Of a DNA stretch of 39,215 nt, positions 16,777 to 24,048 are shown in pieces. Both the position numbers and the translations under genes were made by a program. Position 1 is the stretch's first letter. Every line of letters starts with the position of its first letter. This DNA comes from Paenibacillus albidus (lineage in GTDB: Bacteria; Bacillota; Bacilli; Paenibacillales; Paenibacillaceae). The notes beneath the pieces are model-generated. The model saw nothing but the letters and a program-made list of their open reading frames with translations, made no database searches and was not told where the DNA came from. The stretch covers positions 1-39,215 of the forward strand of contig NZ_BMKR01000052.1 in the NCBI RefSeq assembly GCF_014644435.1, in the 5' to 3' direction.

Positions 16777-16832
16777 CTCGATTCTCCCCTTTCCCTCTGC
16801 TTCATTACCATCATATTCCTATCTTTCAGAAA

Positions 16833-16860
16833 AAACAAAAACGCGGAATAAGCTCCCGCG
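16833..16860 (-). terminator. Terminator of the small Cys-rich gene
   Basis: CGCGG / CCGCG arms. On the minus strand they are followed by TTTTTGTTTTTT. It lies 22 nt beyond the stop at 16883. Confidence 0.8.
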
Positions 16861-16882
16861 CCGTCATGTTCCGTTCATTTAA

Positions 16883-17170
16883 TTATTCAGCAATGGCCTT
16901 CTCGATCCAGTTGCCGTCACCGATCATTTGCCCTTCGAAATCAGCAGTGAATGCATCCATGCATTTGCAGATGAAGTCTTTGCGGCAAATCGGGCATGGA
17001 GCTTTAAGCAAACGGCTGATGTTCGTCATTTTCCATTCCGGAAACCGATGATAAAACGCGCGGCACTCCGTTCCGTCAGCAAGCTTGATAATGAACTCGT
17101 ACAATCCTTCCTTATCGTTGCTGCTGGCTTTGGTCACATTCGTAATATTCGGTCTGTAAGACATCTTCAT
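16883..17170 (-). CDS. Hypothetical protein with CxxC/CxC motif
   Basis: A 95-residue protein of unknown function. The middle is beta-like (EGLYEFIIKLADGTECRAFY). It ends with a compact cysteine cluster (APCPICRKDFICKCMDAF) that could bind zinc or iron. No membrane segment. The start is uncertain: ATG at 17170 and ATG at 17164 are both possible. GGGTG lies close upstream. It stands alone with its own terminator. Confidence 0.65.
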   Translation of the reverse strand: MKMSYRPNITNVTKASSNDKEGLYEFIIKLADGTECRAFYHRFPEWKMTNISRLLKAPCPICRKDFICKCMDAFTADFEGQMIGDGNWIEKAIAE

Positions 17171-17382
17171 CACCCATTATTTAAATTTTTGGTTATTAAT
17201 CGCACGCACGACGTATTCAGATACTTAGACATATTAAAGAATTTTGGGGGTGATGTCAACCAAAGCACCCGCTTAGGGTGTCTAAATGTTCCTCTTTTTT
17301 GCTTCAGCTGTCTTTATTTAGCCATTATTGCCAATAAAGCCCTCTGTTACCCCTTCCTTTTCCGCCTGGAGGCAACAAAGAA

Positions 17383-17400
17383 TCCGGCCAGTTGGCCGGA
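17383..17400 (-). terminator. Hairpin downstream of the alpha/beta hydrolase
   Basis: Perfect 8-bp arms TCCGGCCA / TGGCCGGA. On the minus strand TTCTTTGTTG follows. It is 69 nt past the hydrolase stop. Bases 17171-17382 hold nothing else I can support. Confidence 0.6.
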
Positions 17401-17468
17401 CCCTAAGCTGATCTCTATATTAAACTTCAGGCAGTTTTTGAAACCCCGAATCAAGCTTTTATACCCGT

Positions 17469-18431
17469 TTAGTTTCCAACATACTCATCCATAAAGCGGT
17501 CTACTCTTTGGAAATATTCAGTCGGGTAGTGGTTGAGAGCATCGATATGCTCCGTATTTTGCGGGTACCATGCCTCTGCACTTGGGTTATCTTTTAAGGA
17601 CTCGTAGATAATTTCTGTATTTTTATAACTAATTTGCTGATCTCCAGTACCATGAATGAGCATAACTGGCTTGTCTTGCATCTTTTTCACCGCATCCATA
17701 GGAGATACGGAATCAAGATCAACCTTAAAGGCCCAATTTGCCATCCAAGTCGATGTATAACTGAAGGGAAACGCAGGTAAACCTGAAAAGAAGGGCAAAC
17801 CCTCTCTCAGAAATAGACCGGCATTACGAAAAGGACTATCTGCAATTACGGCTTTGATATCATCACTTTCACTTGCGGCTAGCAAAGAAGTAGCAGCACC
17901 CATTGAAAAGCCGATCACTCCAATGTTATCACCCGTATGGTTTCTGGATTTTAAATAGCTCACCGCTCCCAGCAAATCGTATTTTTCATTGAGGCCCAGG
18001 GTAATCAAATCACCATCGGATTTACCTTGCGAGTTGAGGTCGAATGCCAATACATTGTAGCCTTTCGGTACGAAATGCTCTACTAACTTTTGGGTCCGCC
18101 CTTTGACTAAACGATTGCTCGTGTATCCATGGACGACAATAATCGTCTGATTACTTGCTTTACCAGAAGGAAAAAAGGTCCCTCTAATCGTATTATCATT
18201 TTTCAAACTCTTGAACTCAACCTCTTCGTAGGGAGTTTTAGCGATATTCAATTCGTAGCTGACATTAGTGTCTTTAGGATGATGCAACAAGGTGTCTACT
18301 ACTTTATAAGATATAAAAAATACAAGAGCTATCACAAGCAAAAGCACGATCCCCAGGCTCCATAAAATTTTCTTCCGTCTTTTCACACGAACGTTAAATG
18401 TCAGATCGGGTTGTAATGATGTTTGGCTCAT
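17469..18431 (-). CDS. Membrane-anchored alpha/beta hydrolase
   Basis: A 320-residue serine hydrolase facing outside. A signal anchor at residues 22-42 (ILWSLGIVLLLVIALVFFIS) is followed by an alpha/beta hydrolase domain. The oxyanion loop is VVHGYTSNR (99-107). The nucleophile Ser176 lies in GFSMGA, the acid Asp264 in HGTGDQQI and His295 in NTEHIDAL. It resembles B. subtilis YqkD-type proteins, and the substrate is unknown. Its ATG overlaps the last bases of the upstream TetR gene (ATGA overlap), so translation is coupled. TetR very probably controls it. Confidence 0.88.
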   Translation of the reverse strand: MSQTSLQPDLTFNVRVKRRKKILWSLGIVLLLVIALVFFISYKVVDTLLHHPKDTNVSYELNIAKTPYEEVEFKSLKNDNTIRGTFFPSGKASNQTIIVVHGYTSNRLVKGRTQKLVEHFVPKGYNVLAFDLNSQGKSDGDLITLGLNEKYDLLGAVSYLKSRNHTGDNIGVIGFSMGAATSLLAASESDDIKAVIADSPFRNAGLFLREGLPFFSGLPAFPFSYTSTWMANWAFKVDLDSVSPMDAVKKMQDKPVMLIHGTGDQQISYKNTEIIYESLKDNPSAEAWYPQNTEHIDALNHYPTEYFQRVDRFMDEYVGN

Positions 18432-19063
18432 TCAGACTCCTCCAGTTTTTCTTTAGGTTGTATGGGTGCGAACAAATAAAAGGCATGCCCCTTCAGATTT
18501 TCCCACTCGGGATGATGAAGAATATTTTCTCCAAGAGTTAAAGCCACTCCATTTAAGAAAGAGATATATGCACGAGAGATCATTGCCGGAGAAAAGCTTT
18601 TGTTGAATTCTCCCATGGACTGTCCTTTGGCATAGACGGATTCGATCTTATCTGTCATTACCTTTATACTTTCAAGGACCTTCTCTGTAAGTTCAGGGAA
18701 TCTTATTCGTTGTCCTAAAACAGATTGGACAAGCCGTAATTCATTTGTATAGAAGTAGATATGATCGAATTGTTCTTTCACCATGTTCTTGATCAATGCC
18801 CCCGGCGTCCCCTCTTGTTGTAGACAGGCAAGTGATTTCACCTGAATATCAGCAAGCGGCTCCAGGACAGCGGCGTAGAATAAAGCTTCTTTACTAGGGA
18901 AATATTGAAAAATGGTTCCGGGAGTCACTCCCACACTCTGGGCAATGATAGCCGTTGTGGTATTTGAATATCCACTTTCTGCAAACAGGACTACAGCTTC
19001 TTTTAGGATACGTTTACGCCGCTCCTGTCTTTTTTCTTCATTGACGGGTCTGGCCAAATACAT
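18428..19063 (-). CDS. TetR/AcrR family transcriptional regulator
   Basis: A 211-residue repressor type. The N-terminal helix-turn-helix spans residues 10-55 (RRKRILKEAVVLFAESGYSN then TTAIIAQSVGVTPGTIFQYF, PSKEALF). The C-terminal half is a variable ligand-binding domain. The start is ambiguous. ATG 19063 has the ribosome binding site AGAGGAG only 1 nt away, while TTG 19057 has it at about 7 nt and may be the real start. It overlaps the hydrolase by 4 bp. An AT-rich, partly palindromic tract lies just upstream and is the natural place for autoregulation. The effector is not inferable. Confidence 0.88.
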   Translation of the reverse strand: MYLARPVNEEKRQERRKRILKEAVVLFAESGYSNTTTAIIAQSVGVTPGTIFQYFPSKEALFYAAVLEPLADIQVKSLACLQQEGTPGALIKNMVKEQFDHIYFYTNELRLVQSVLGQRIRFPELTEKVLESIKVMTDKIESVYAKGQSMGEFNKSFSPAMISRAYISFLNGVALTLGENILHHPEWENLKGHAFYLFAPIQPKEKLEESE

Positions 19064-19088
19064 TCTCCTCTCTTTAAACAAAACTTTA

Positions 19089-19123
19089 TTTAATTAATTA
19101 ATTAATCATTTATTTAATTAATA
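19089..19123. promoter_or_regulatory. Candidate TetR operator
   Basis: Iterated TTAATTAAT units on both sides of a short ATCATTTAT centre, 25 to 60 bp upstream of the TetR start. The tract is nearly self-complementary, as TetR operators are, but it is also simply AT-rich. No independent evidence of binding. Confidence 0.35.
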
Positions 19124-19251
19124 ATATAACTTTAATTTCGACTTATAGCAATAGTGAATTTAGCTTAATAAATTTGACTAACTCCATAAATAGTATACAA
19201 TTAAATTGTTATAAATATATTTTCGGATATTCCCAAAAGGAGGCATCATCC

Positions 19252-19731
19252 ATGAGCATTTATGATTTTGAGGCCCAAACGCTGCGCGGTGAAGAAGAAT
19301 CACTGGCCAAGTACAAAGGCAAGGTGCTGCTCGTTGTGAATACGGCGAGTAAATGCGGGTTCACCCCTCAATATAAGGGGCTGCAGGAGGTTTATGAGAA
19401 ATTCAAAGACCGCGGCTTTGAAGTACTCGGTTTCCCCAGCAATCAGTTTGCCGGGCAGGAGCCGGGTCAAAGCGGGGAGATCGAGGAGTTCTGCCAGATT
19501 AACTACGGGGTGACCTTCCCCATGTTCGAGAAAGTCGATGTCAAAGGAGAAGAAGCCCATCCGCTGTTCCAATACCTGTCCAAGGAAGCACCGGGCGTAC
19601 TCGGGTCCAAGAGCATTAAATGGAACTTCACCAAATTCCTTGTCGACCAGGAAGGGCGTGTACTGAAACGGTTCGCACCCAAGACTACGCCGGACCAGAT
19701 CGAAGCGGATATCGCCAAACTGCTCAAGTAA
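19252..19731 (+). CDS. bsaA: Glutathione peroxidase-family thiol peroxidase (BsaA-like)
   Basis: A 159-residue cytosolic peroxidase. Cys35 in NTASKCGFTPQY is the peroxidatic residue (cysteine, not selenocysteine). Gln69 in FPSNQFAGQEPG and Trp124-Asn125 in IKWNFTKFLVD complete the catalytic tetrad. Cys81 is the usual resolving cysteine of thioredoxin-dependent members. I chose ATG 19252 because AAAAGGAGG lies 8 nt upstream. The frame from 19174 adds 26 residues without family similarity. It probably reduces alkyl or lipid hydroperoxides with thioredoxin as donor, as known for Gram-positive homologues. Confidence 0.93.
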   Translation: MSIYDFEAQTLRGEEESLAKYKGKVLLVVNTASKCGFTPQYKGLQEVYEKFKDRGFEVLGFPSNQFAGQEPGQSGEIEEFCQINYGVTFPMFEKVDVKGEEAHPLFQYLSKEAPGVLGSKSIKWNFTKFLVDQEGRVLKRFAPKTTPDQIEADIAKLLK

Positions 19732-19741
19732 AGATATAAAA

Positions 19742-19788
19742 AAGGATACTCCGACGCACCATGCTGCAGCTGCGTAGAGTATCCTTTT
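19742..19788. terminator. Terminator after the peroxidase gene
   Basis: GGATACTC / GAGTATCC arms with an inner GACGCA / TGCGT pairing. TTTT follows on the plus strand and TTTTTT on the minus strand. Confidence 0.75.
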
Positions 19789-19796
19789 GGGTAAAC

Positions 19797-19826
19797 AAAA
19801 AAGAAGCCCTCTATTCGAAGAGCTTC
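19797..19826 (-). terminator. Terminator of tRNA-Leu copy 1
   Basis: GAAG..CTCT / AGAG..CTTC hairpin. On the minus strand it is followed by TTTTTT. It lies 17 nt past the tRNA 3' end. Confidence 0.75.
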
Positions 19827-19842
19827 CGTTACTTCTGCATAA

Positions 19843-19925
19843 TGCGGTAGAGAGGACTCGAACCTCCACGGGTATACACCCACTACCCCCTCAAGATAGC
19901 GTGTCTGCCATTCCACCACTACCGC
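19843..19925 (-). tRNA. tRNA-Leu(GAG), copy 1
   Basis: An 83-nt cloverleaf on the minus strand: acceptor GCGGTAG / CTACCGC with discriminator A. The anticodon stem CTATC / GGTAG closes loop TTGAGGG, giving anticodon GAG. A variable arm (class II) and T-arm GGTTCGAGTCC are present. CCA is not encoded. It is identical in all 83 positions to the copy at 21456-21538. Confidence 0.97.
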
Positions 19926-20008
19926 GCGGTGACTATTACCTGATGCTTTGTTTGAGGCCAACACTCATTATTATAAGTCCACTCTTTGCAAAAGTAAAGA
20001 TCCCGGCT

Positions 20009-20374
20009 TCAGGAATTTTTATCCTCCGCTTTGCGCTTGCGATATTCGGTGAATTCTATGTACTCTTTGATAAATTCCTGCTCCTTAGGAAGCAGTTCCT
20101 CTGCGTGGCAATCCAGTTGCCGTATTTGCTCAAAAAAATAATCACCGGAGCCCTCACGCAAAATTTCGGCAGGTTGCTTGCCCAGAATAAGCCAGTCCAG
20201 GCTGACATTAAAAAAGGCCCCGATCTCAATCAGCTTATGTGTGCCGGGTGTGGATTTACCCCGCTTCCAATCTCCCATATTACCGGTGCTGATCCCCAGC
20301 TGCTCACCGAAAGATTTCTTGGTAATTCCTTTTTGTTTAATGAGATATTCTATCCGCTCGTAGATGGACTGCAT
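20009..20374 (-). CDS. XRE-family (cI-like) regulator
   Basis: A 121-residue DNA-binding protein. The N-terminal HTH_3 domain spans residues 3-60 (SIYERIEYLIKQKGITKKSF, GEQLGISTGNMGDWKRGKST, then FFNVSLDWLILG). The C-terminal half is charged and helical, possibly for dimerisation. I chose ATG 20374 because AAGGCGG lies 7 nt upstream. It diverges from a second small HTH gene across 135 bp containing a palindrome and promoter, the arrangement of phage cI/cro switches. Located between the two identical tRNA-Leu genes. Confidence 0.85.
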   Translation of the reverse strand: MQSIYERIEYLIKQKGITKKSFGEQLGISTGNMGDWKRGKSTPGTHKLIEIGAFFNVSLDWLILGKQPAEILREGSGDYFFEQIRQLDCHAEELLPKEQEFIKEYIEFTEYRKRKAEDKNS

Positions 20375-20402
20375 ACACAAACCGCCTTTCTTCGCTTTGA
20401 AA

Positions 20403-20454
20403 TTACGTATTTACGATATTTATTATTGTAAAATGACGTAAAAAAGTATATAAT
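20403..20454 (+). promoter_or_regulatory. Palindromic operator overlapping a strong promoter
   Basis: Inverted repeat TTACGTATTTAC (20403-20414) and GTAAAATGACGTAA (20428-20441). The plus-strand promoter TTGTAA, 17 nt, TATAAT (20426-20454) overlaps the right arm. The left arm faces the minus-strand XRE gene. Binding by the XRE protein would repress the plus-strand HTH gene and probably its own gene. The palindrome and promoter are seen directly, and the regulator's identity is inferred. Confidence 0.55.
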
Positions 20455-20509
20455 TAACTATTATTATGTCTTATCCCATTATATCACACGGCTGGAATGT
20501 CGATAAGAG

Positions 20510-20716
20510 GTGAGTCAGCTGAACAGCAAACGTCCCATAACACCCTACGGGTGGGCAATCAAACAACGCTTGACGGAAATGCGTGTGGATCAAAAGGAAT
20601 TCTGCCGGATGTATGGAATTCCTCCCTACCGCCTGTCCAATCTAATTCATGGCACACGCAGGGCCGAGCGCTACCGCCGTCAGGTCGAGAAGCTTTTGGA
20701 CCTTCCCCCATCCTAG
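20510..20716 (+). CDS. Small helix-turn-helix protein (Cro-like)
   Basis: A 68-residue protein that is almost entirely one HTH domain: PYGWAIKQRLTEMRVDQKEF, CRMYGIPPYRLSNLIHGTRR, then ERYRRQVEKLLDLP. The pattern resembles short XRE-type repressors found in Firmicute prophages. GTG 20510 is the only sensible start, but its ribosome binding site is weak. A sigma-A promoter ends about 55 nt upstream. It is divergent from the longer XRE gene. Confidence 0.7.
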   Translation: MSQLNSKRPITPYGWAIKQRLTEMRVDQKEFCRMYGIPPYRLSNLIHGTRRAERYRRQVEKLLDLPPS

Positions 20717-20751
20717 CCTTTCATCCTGCAAGATCCAAGGAGCGATAACCC

Positions 20752-21387
20752 TTGTCCAAAAGCATATCCACTACCCTTACCCAATCACTCGAAACGATGC
20801 CGCACAATACTCTGGTTATCGACAGATATGGAAGCATTCTGTATGCCAACAGCAGCTGGATCGCCCACATCAGCGAATACGGCTTGTCTACCGCGGGAGA
20901 TTGGGTGGGGATGAATTACTTTGATCTGCTCACGGAGCTGATCTCAGACGTACACCAGAGAACCGTGCTGCAGGAGTCCTTGCAAGGTATCCTCCGGGGA
21001 GAACGGCTTGTATTCAGTGAAGAATATCCCTTCCGCTCCCCAAGGCTAGGAGGACGCCTCTTCCGGATCGACGCCTGCCCCATGCTGGCAGACCCTTTTT
21101 CGGCAAGATGCGCACTGGTTATTTCCTGCCATGATGTAGGCCCGGTTATCGAAGGACGGCATCTCCAGCCGATAAGACCAACAGTCTCCCGGGACAAGCA
21201 ACACAGTTTCCTCCCTATTTGCGCCTCCTGCAAATCCATCCGCAACAGCAAGGAGGAATGGGTGACCATTGAGCGTTTTTTGCAGCATCGGCTATCCGTC
21301 CAACTCACGCATGATATCTGTCCGGAATGCATCAGGCTTTTGTATCCCAAATATGCCGGTGCCCTGAAAGGCAACAGCCTGACTTAA
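20752..21387 (+). CDS. PAS-domain protein with C-terminal zinc-ribbon motif
   Basis: A 211-residue protein. A PAS domain fills residues 10-130 (LVIDRYGSILYANSSWIAHI, VGMNYFDLL, EYPFRSPRLGGRLFRIDACP). A C-terminal block LPICASCKSIRNSKEEWVTI to THDICPECIRLLYP has the two Cys pairs often seen after PAS or receiver domains in signalling proteins, probably a structural zinc site. No histidine kinase, GGDEF or output domain follows, so it is a stand-alone sensor. The start is TTG 20752 with AAGGAG 9 nt upstream. Spacing suggests co-transcription with the small HTH gene 35 bp upstream. Confidence 0.8.
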   Translation: MSKSISTTLTQSLETMPHNTLVIDRYGSILYANSSWIAHISEYGLSTAGDWVGMNYFDLLTELISDVHQRTVLQESLQGILRGERLVFSEEYPFRSPRLGGRLFRIDACPMLADPFSARCALVISCHDVGPVIEGRHLQPIRPTVSRDKQHSFLPICASCKSIRNSKEEWVTIERFLQHRLSVQLTHDICPECIRLLYPKYAGALKGNSLT

Positions 21388-21400
21388 CTTATCGGCATAC

Positions 21401-21442
21401 AAAAAAAGTAAGAAAACCTCTGCATGCAAAGGATTTCTTACT
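21401..21442 (-). terminator. Terminator of the tRNA-Glu/tRNA-Leu transcript
   Basis: AGTAAGAAA / TTTCTTACT arms. On the minus strand seven T residues follow. It begins 14 nt past the second tRNA-Leu and may also end the convergent PAS gene. Confidence 0.75.
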
Positions 21443-21455
21443 TTTACTTGTAGTA

Positions 21456-21538
21456 TGCGGTAGAGAGGACTCGAACCTCCACGGGTATACACCCACTACC
21501 CCCTCAAGATAGCGTGTCTGCCATTCCACCACTACCGC
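21456..21538 (-). tRNA. tRNA-Leu(GAG), copy 2
   Basis: Identical to the copy at 19843-19925 over all 83 nt, including the variable arm. CCA is not encoded. It lies 7 nt downstream of tRNA-Glu and is probably processed from the same precursor. Confidence 0.97.
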
Positions 21539-21545
21539 ATAGTTA

Positions 21546-21617
21546 TGACCCGTATGGGATTCGAACCCATGTTACCTCCGTGAAAGGGAGGTGTCTTAAC
21601 CCCTTGACCAACGGGCC
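21546..21617 (-). tRNA. tRNA-Glu(TTC)
   Basis: 72-nt cloverleaf: acceptor GGCCCGT / ACGGGTC with discriminator A. Anticodon stem CTCCC / GGGAG closes the TTC loop, and the T-arm is GGGTTCGAATCCC. CCA is not encoded. First gene of a Glu-Leu pair. Confidence 0.97.
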
Positions 21618-21707
21618 ATGATTGTTGGTTATGCTCTTGTCACAACAAAAATGAGTATATCAAACTCCTTGGATTTTGACAAGCACTTTTTAAAATATTT
21701 AAGAGAA

Positions 21708-21742
21708 GGGAGCGTGGCCCCAGTTAACAAAGGCACGCTCCC
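21708..21742 (-). terminator. Terminator of ald
   Basis: Perfect 9-bp arms GGGAGCGTG / CACGCTCCC. On the minus strand a T-rich TTCTCTTAAATATTTT follows. It is 39 nt past the ald stop. Confidence 0.7.
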
Positions 21743-21780
21743 TCTCCCTCTCTGCCTTCCCACAGAGAATATCTCAGGAT

Positions 21781-22917
21781 CTACCGTTCTTCCCGCACAG
21801 TATCCAGTGCAGCAAGACTCTCCGTATAAGAATAACCCAGACTATCCGCTACAGCCTGATTGGTGACCAGACCTCCCGCCACATTAACCCCCTTGGCAAG
21901 CGCTTTGTTAAGGCTAACGGCCTCCCGGATGCCATGCTTGGCAATCTGCAGCGCATAGGGAATGGTTACGTTGGTGAGGGCAAGGGTCGAGGTACGTGCC
22001 ACGGCTCCCGGCATATTGGCTACAGCATAATGGACTACCCCGTGTTTGACATAAGTCGGATCTGCATGTGTCGTAATCCGGTCGATGGTCTCAATGGACC
22101 CGCCTTGGTCAATAGCCACATCTACAATAACCGACCCTTCCGCCATTTGCCGGACCATATATTCCTTAACCAGCTTGGGAGCACGCGCCCCCGGAATAAG
22201 TACAGCACCGATCAGCAAATCCGCTGTGCGCACCGCCTGCTCCAGATGATACGAATCCGACATGATTGTCACCAGCCGCCCTCCAAAAATATCATCCAGT
22301 TCACGCAGCCGCTTCGCGCTCACATCCAGCACGGTTACACGGGCACCCATTCCCAGCGCAATTTTCGCGGCATTGGTACCCACGATGCCGCCGCCGACAA
22401 TAACGACCTCTGCCGGCTGTACACCGGGAACACCGGCCAGCAGCACTCCTTTGCCGCCATGCGGCTTCTCCAGCAGACTGGCCCCAATCTGCACGGCCAT
22501 CCGGCCGGCCACTTCACTCATCGGGATCAGCAGAGGCAGGGAACCGTCCTCAAGCTGAATGGTTTCATAACCGACCGCAGTCACACCGCTGTCTGCAAGC
22601 GCCCGGGTCAAAGCCGCTTCGGGAGCCAGATGCAGATAGGTGAACAAGATCAGGCCGGAACGGAAATACCCATATTCCTCAGGAAGCGGCTCCTTTACCT
22701 TCATGACCATCCCGGCTTGCGCCCACACCTCTGAAGCGAGCGGCAGAATTACAGCCCCCTTGTCCAGATATTCCTGATTGTCGAACCCGCTGCCTGCACC
22801 CGCATTTTGCTCTACAAGCACGGTATGTCCGGCTTTCCTAAGCGCCTCTACTCCGGCTGGCGTAATCGCTACCCGATTTTCGTTATTTTTGATTTCCTTG
22901 GGGACGCCGACGATCAT
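21781..22917 (-). CDS. ald: Alanine dehydrogenase
   Basis: A 378-residue cytosolic NAD-dependent enzyme interconverting L-alanine and pyruvate plus ammonia. It is important for alanine use and spore outgrowth in Bacillus. The substrate residues are present: Arg15 in NENRVAITP, Lys75 in VMKVKEPL and His96 in FTYLHLAP. The NAD-binding motif VIVGGGIVGTNAAK is near residue 175, and the catalytic Asp is in VIVDVAIDQGGSIET. Length is typical. AAGGAGG lies 8 nt before the ATG. It sits between the tRNA-Ser/Asn and tRNA-Glu/Leu clusters on the same strand. Confidence 0.97.
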   Translation of the reverse strand: MIVGVPKEIKNNENRVAITPAGVEALRKAGHTVLVEQNAGAGSGFDNQEYLDKGAVILPLASEVWAQAGMVMKVKEPLPEEYGYFRSGLILFTYLHLAPEAALTRALADSGVTAVGYETIQLEDGSLPLLIPMSEVAGRMAVQIGASLLEKPHGGKGVLLAGVPGVQPAEVVIVGGGIVGTNAAKIALGMGARVTVLDVSAKRLRELDDIFGGRLVTIMSDSYHLEQAVRTADLLIGAVLIPGARAPKLVKEYMVRQMAEGSVIVDVAIDQGGSIETIDRITTHADPTYVKHGVVHYAVANMPGAVARTSTLALTNVTIPYALQIAKHGIREAVSLNKALAKGVNVAGGLVTNQAVADSLGYSYTESLAALDTVREER

Positions 22918-22956
22918 TTTCGTTTCCTCCTTAAGTTGTGCGCAGGGCCACAGGAG

Positions 22957-23088
22957 TCACACGAACTTCAGCACCACTGCGGCTTTGACTGGATCATGCG
23001 TTTCGTTTATTGTAATTTTGCCAGTGGCCAGTTGCAAGTCCTTGGTCGCAGCAATGCCATCCGGCACCAGTCTCCCAAGATAATATAT
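22957..23088 (-). pseudogene. C-terminal coding remnant upstream of ald
   Basis: 43 codons on the minus strand read IYYLGRLVPDGIAATKDLQL then ATGKITINETHDPVKAAVVL and KFV-stop, 40 bp before the ald start. The sequence is clearly protein-like but has no start codon or ribosome binding site, and a stop lies immediately upstream. I do not recognise the parent family. Confidence 0.4.
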
Positions 23089-23160
23089 TTATATGCCGGT
23101 ACTGTGATGCCGCTATATGTTTCTCTAATAATGCCCAAATAGGCCAGCTTGAGTGCACAT

Positions 23161-23186
23161 AAAAAAGAGCCCCCGCAGGAGCTCTT
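23161..23186 (-). terminator. Terminator of the tRNA-Asn/tRNA-Ser transcript
   Basis: AAGAGC / GCTCTT arms. On the minus strand TTTTTT follows. It lies 45 nt past the tRNA-Ser 3' end. Confidence 0.75.
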
Positions 23187-23231
23187 CGACGTGTTATGTA
23201 GATGTGGTTATTTGCTAAGGCCACAATTATG

Positions 23232-23323
23232 TGGCGGAGAGAGAGGGATTCGAACCCTCGCACCGCTTACGCAGTCTAACCCCTTAGCAGAGGGTCCCCT
23301 TATAGCCACTTGGGTATCTCTCC
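23232..23323 (-). tRNA. tRNA-Ser(GCT)
   Basis: A 92-nt class II tRNA: acceptor GGAGAGA / TCTCTCC, discriminator G and encoded CCA. Anticodon stem ACCCT / GGGGT closes loop CTGCTAA (anticodon GCT), with a long variable arm and T-arm GGGTTCGAATCCC. It is 7 nt downstream of tRNA-Asn. Confidence 0.97.
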
Positions 23324-23330
23324 AAGAAAA

Positions 23331-23406
23331 TGGCTCCCCGAACAGGACTCGAACCTGTGACAACTCGATTAACAGTCGAGTGCTCTACCAACTGAGCTAT
23401 CAGGGA
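23331..23406 (-). tRNA. tRNA-Asn(GTT)
   Basis: 76 nt with encoded CCA: acceptor TCCCTGA / TCGGGGA, anticodon stem CTCGA / TCGAG around CTGTTAA (anticodon GTT), T-arm CAGGTTCGAGTCCTG. First gene of the Asn-Ser pair. Confidence 0.97.
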
Positions 23407-23497
23407 ATAATAAATAGCTGAACAAGAAATAATTTATCATGATTTTGGAGTTCCGTCAAGCCGGGGCCCTATATTTTGGGATCGTTTTCAGGAAACT

Positions 23498-24046
23498 TTA
23501 ATAATAAACCCACTTTTTATGGTAGGCTGTAAAAAGATCGTCTGCAAAAAGCTCCTGCTCCCTTTCACCAAGCTCCGTCAGTCCCCTGACTTCCTCCATC
23601 ATGTGGCTGTAATCCGTTACTTCAATTACCCGACCCTCATGAAGCTCCAGTTCAAAGGTTTGCCGATAATCGATAGGACGCTCCCATCCTGCGTAATAGT
23701 GGTTTTTATGAACAAATTCTCGGCAAATCAGCATTTTCCCAGTATACGGGACAGACAATTCCACCCCGCGGCATTTACTGCAGCCTAACATATCCGGCTT
23801 AGTCCATGTTCCACTCCACTCCACAGGAACCAAGGTATCCTCCAGCCAAATGCAAAGTTCCTTCAGCCACAACTGCTGATTCCGCACTTCATACTGACAA
23901 AAGTATCCTCTGTAGCAAGCTGTGAAACGATCATGAGGCTGTAAACCGTACGCTTCCGGTCTAAAAGGCCAGACTTTGTCCAGCCCAACGATATGGAAAT
24001 CCTTCATCCCGTCATACTGCAGCATATCCGGAATCTGTATCGTCAT
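23498..24046 (-). CDS. Hypothetical protein, operon partner of the upstream small gene
   Basis: A 182-residue soluble protein of unknown function, rich in Trp, Tyr and charged residues. Recognisable local features are a CSKCRG pair in the middle, two further Cys in FTACYRGYFCQYEV, and an acidic helical C-terminus (MMEEVRGLTELGEREQELFA). No signal or membrane segment. It starts 2 bp after the preceding stop, so the two genes are translationally coupled. The format (small acidic soluble proteins in a two-gene operon) resembles immunity or contact-dependent accessory genes, but nothing proves it. Confidence 0.65.
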   Translation of the reverse strand: MTIQIPDMLQYDGMKDFHIVGLDKVWPFRPEAYGLQPHDRFTACYRGYFCQYEVRNQQLWLKELCIWLEDTLVPVEWSGTWTKPDMLGCSKCRGVELSVPYTGKMLICREFVHKNHYYAGWERPIDYRQTFELELHEGRVIEVTDYSHMMEEVRGLTELGEREQELFADDLFTAYHKKWVYY

Positions 24047-24048
24047 TT

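Noticed and set aside
22994..23263. An 89-codon minus-strand frame running from tRNA-Ser into the region before ald
   Set aside because: It overlaps the tRNA-Ser gene and the terminator. A different frame gives the more protein-like remnant.
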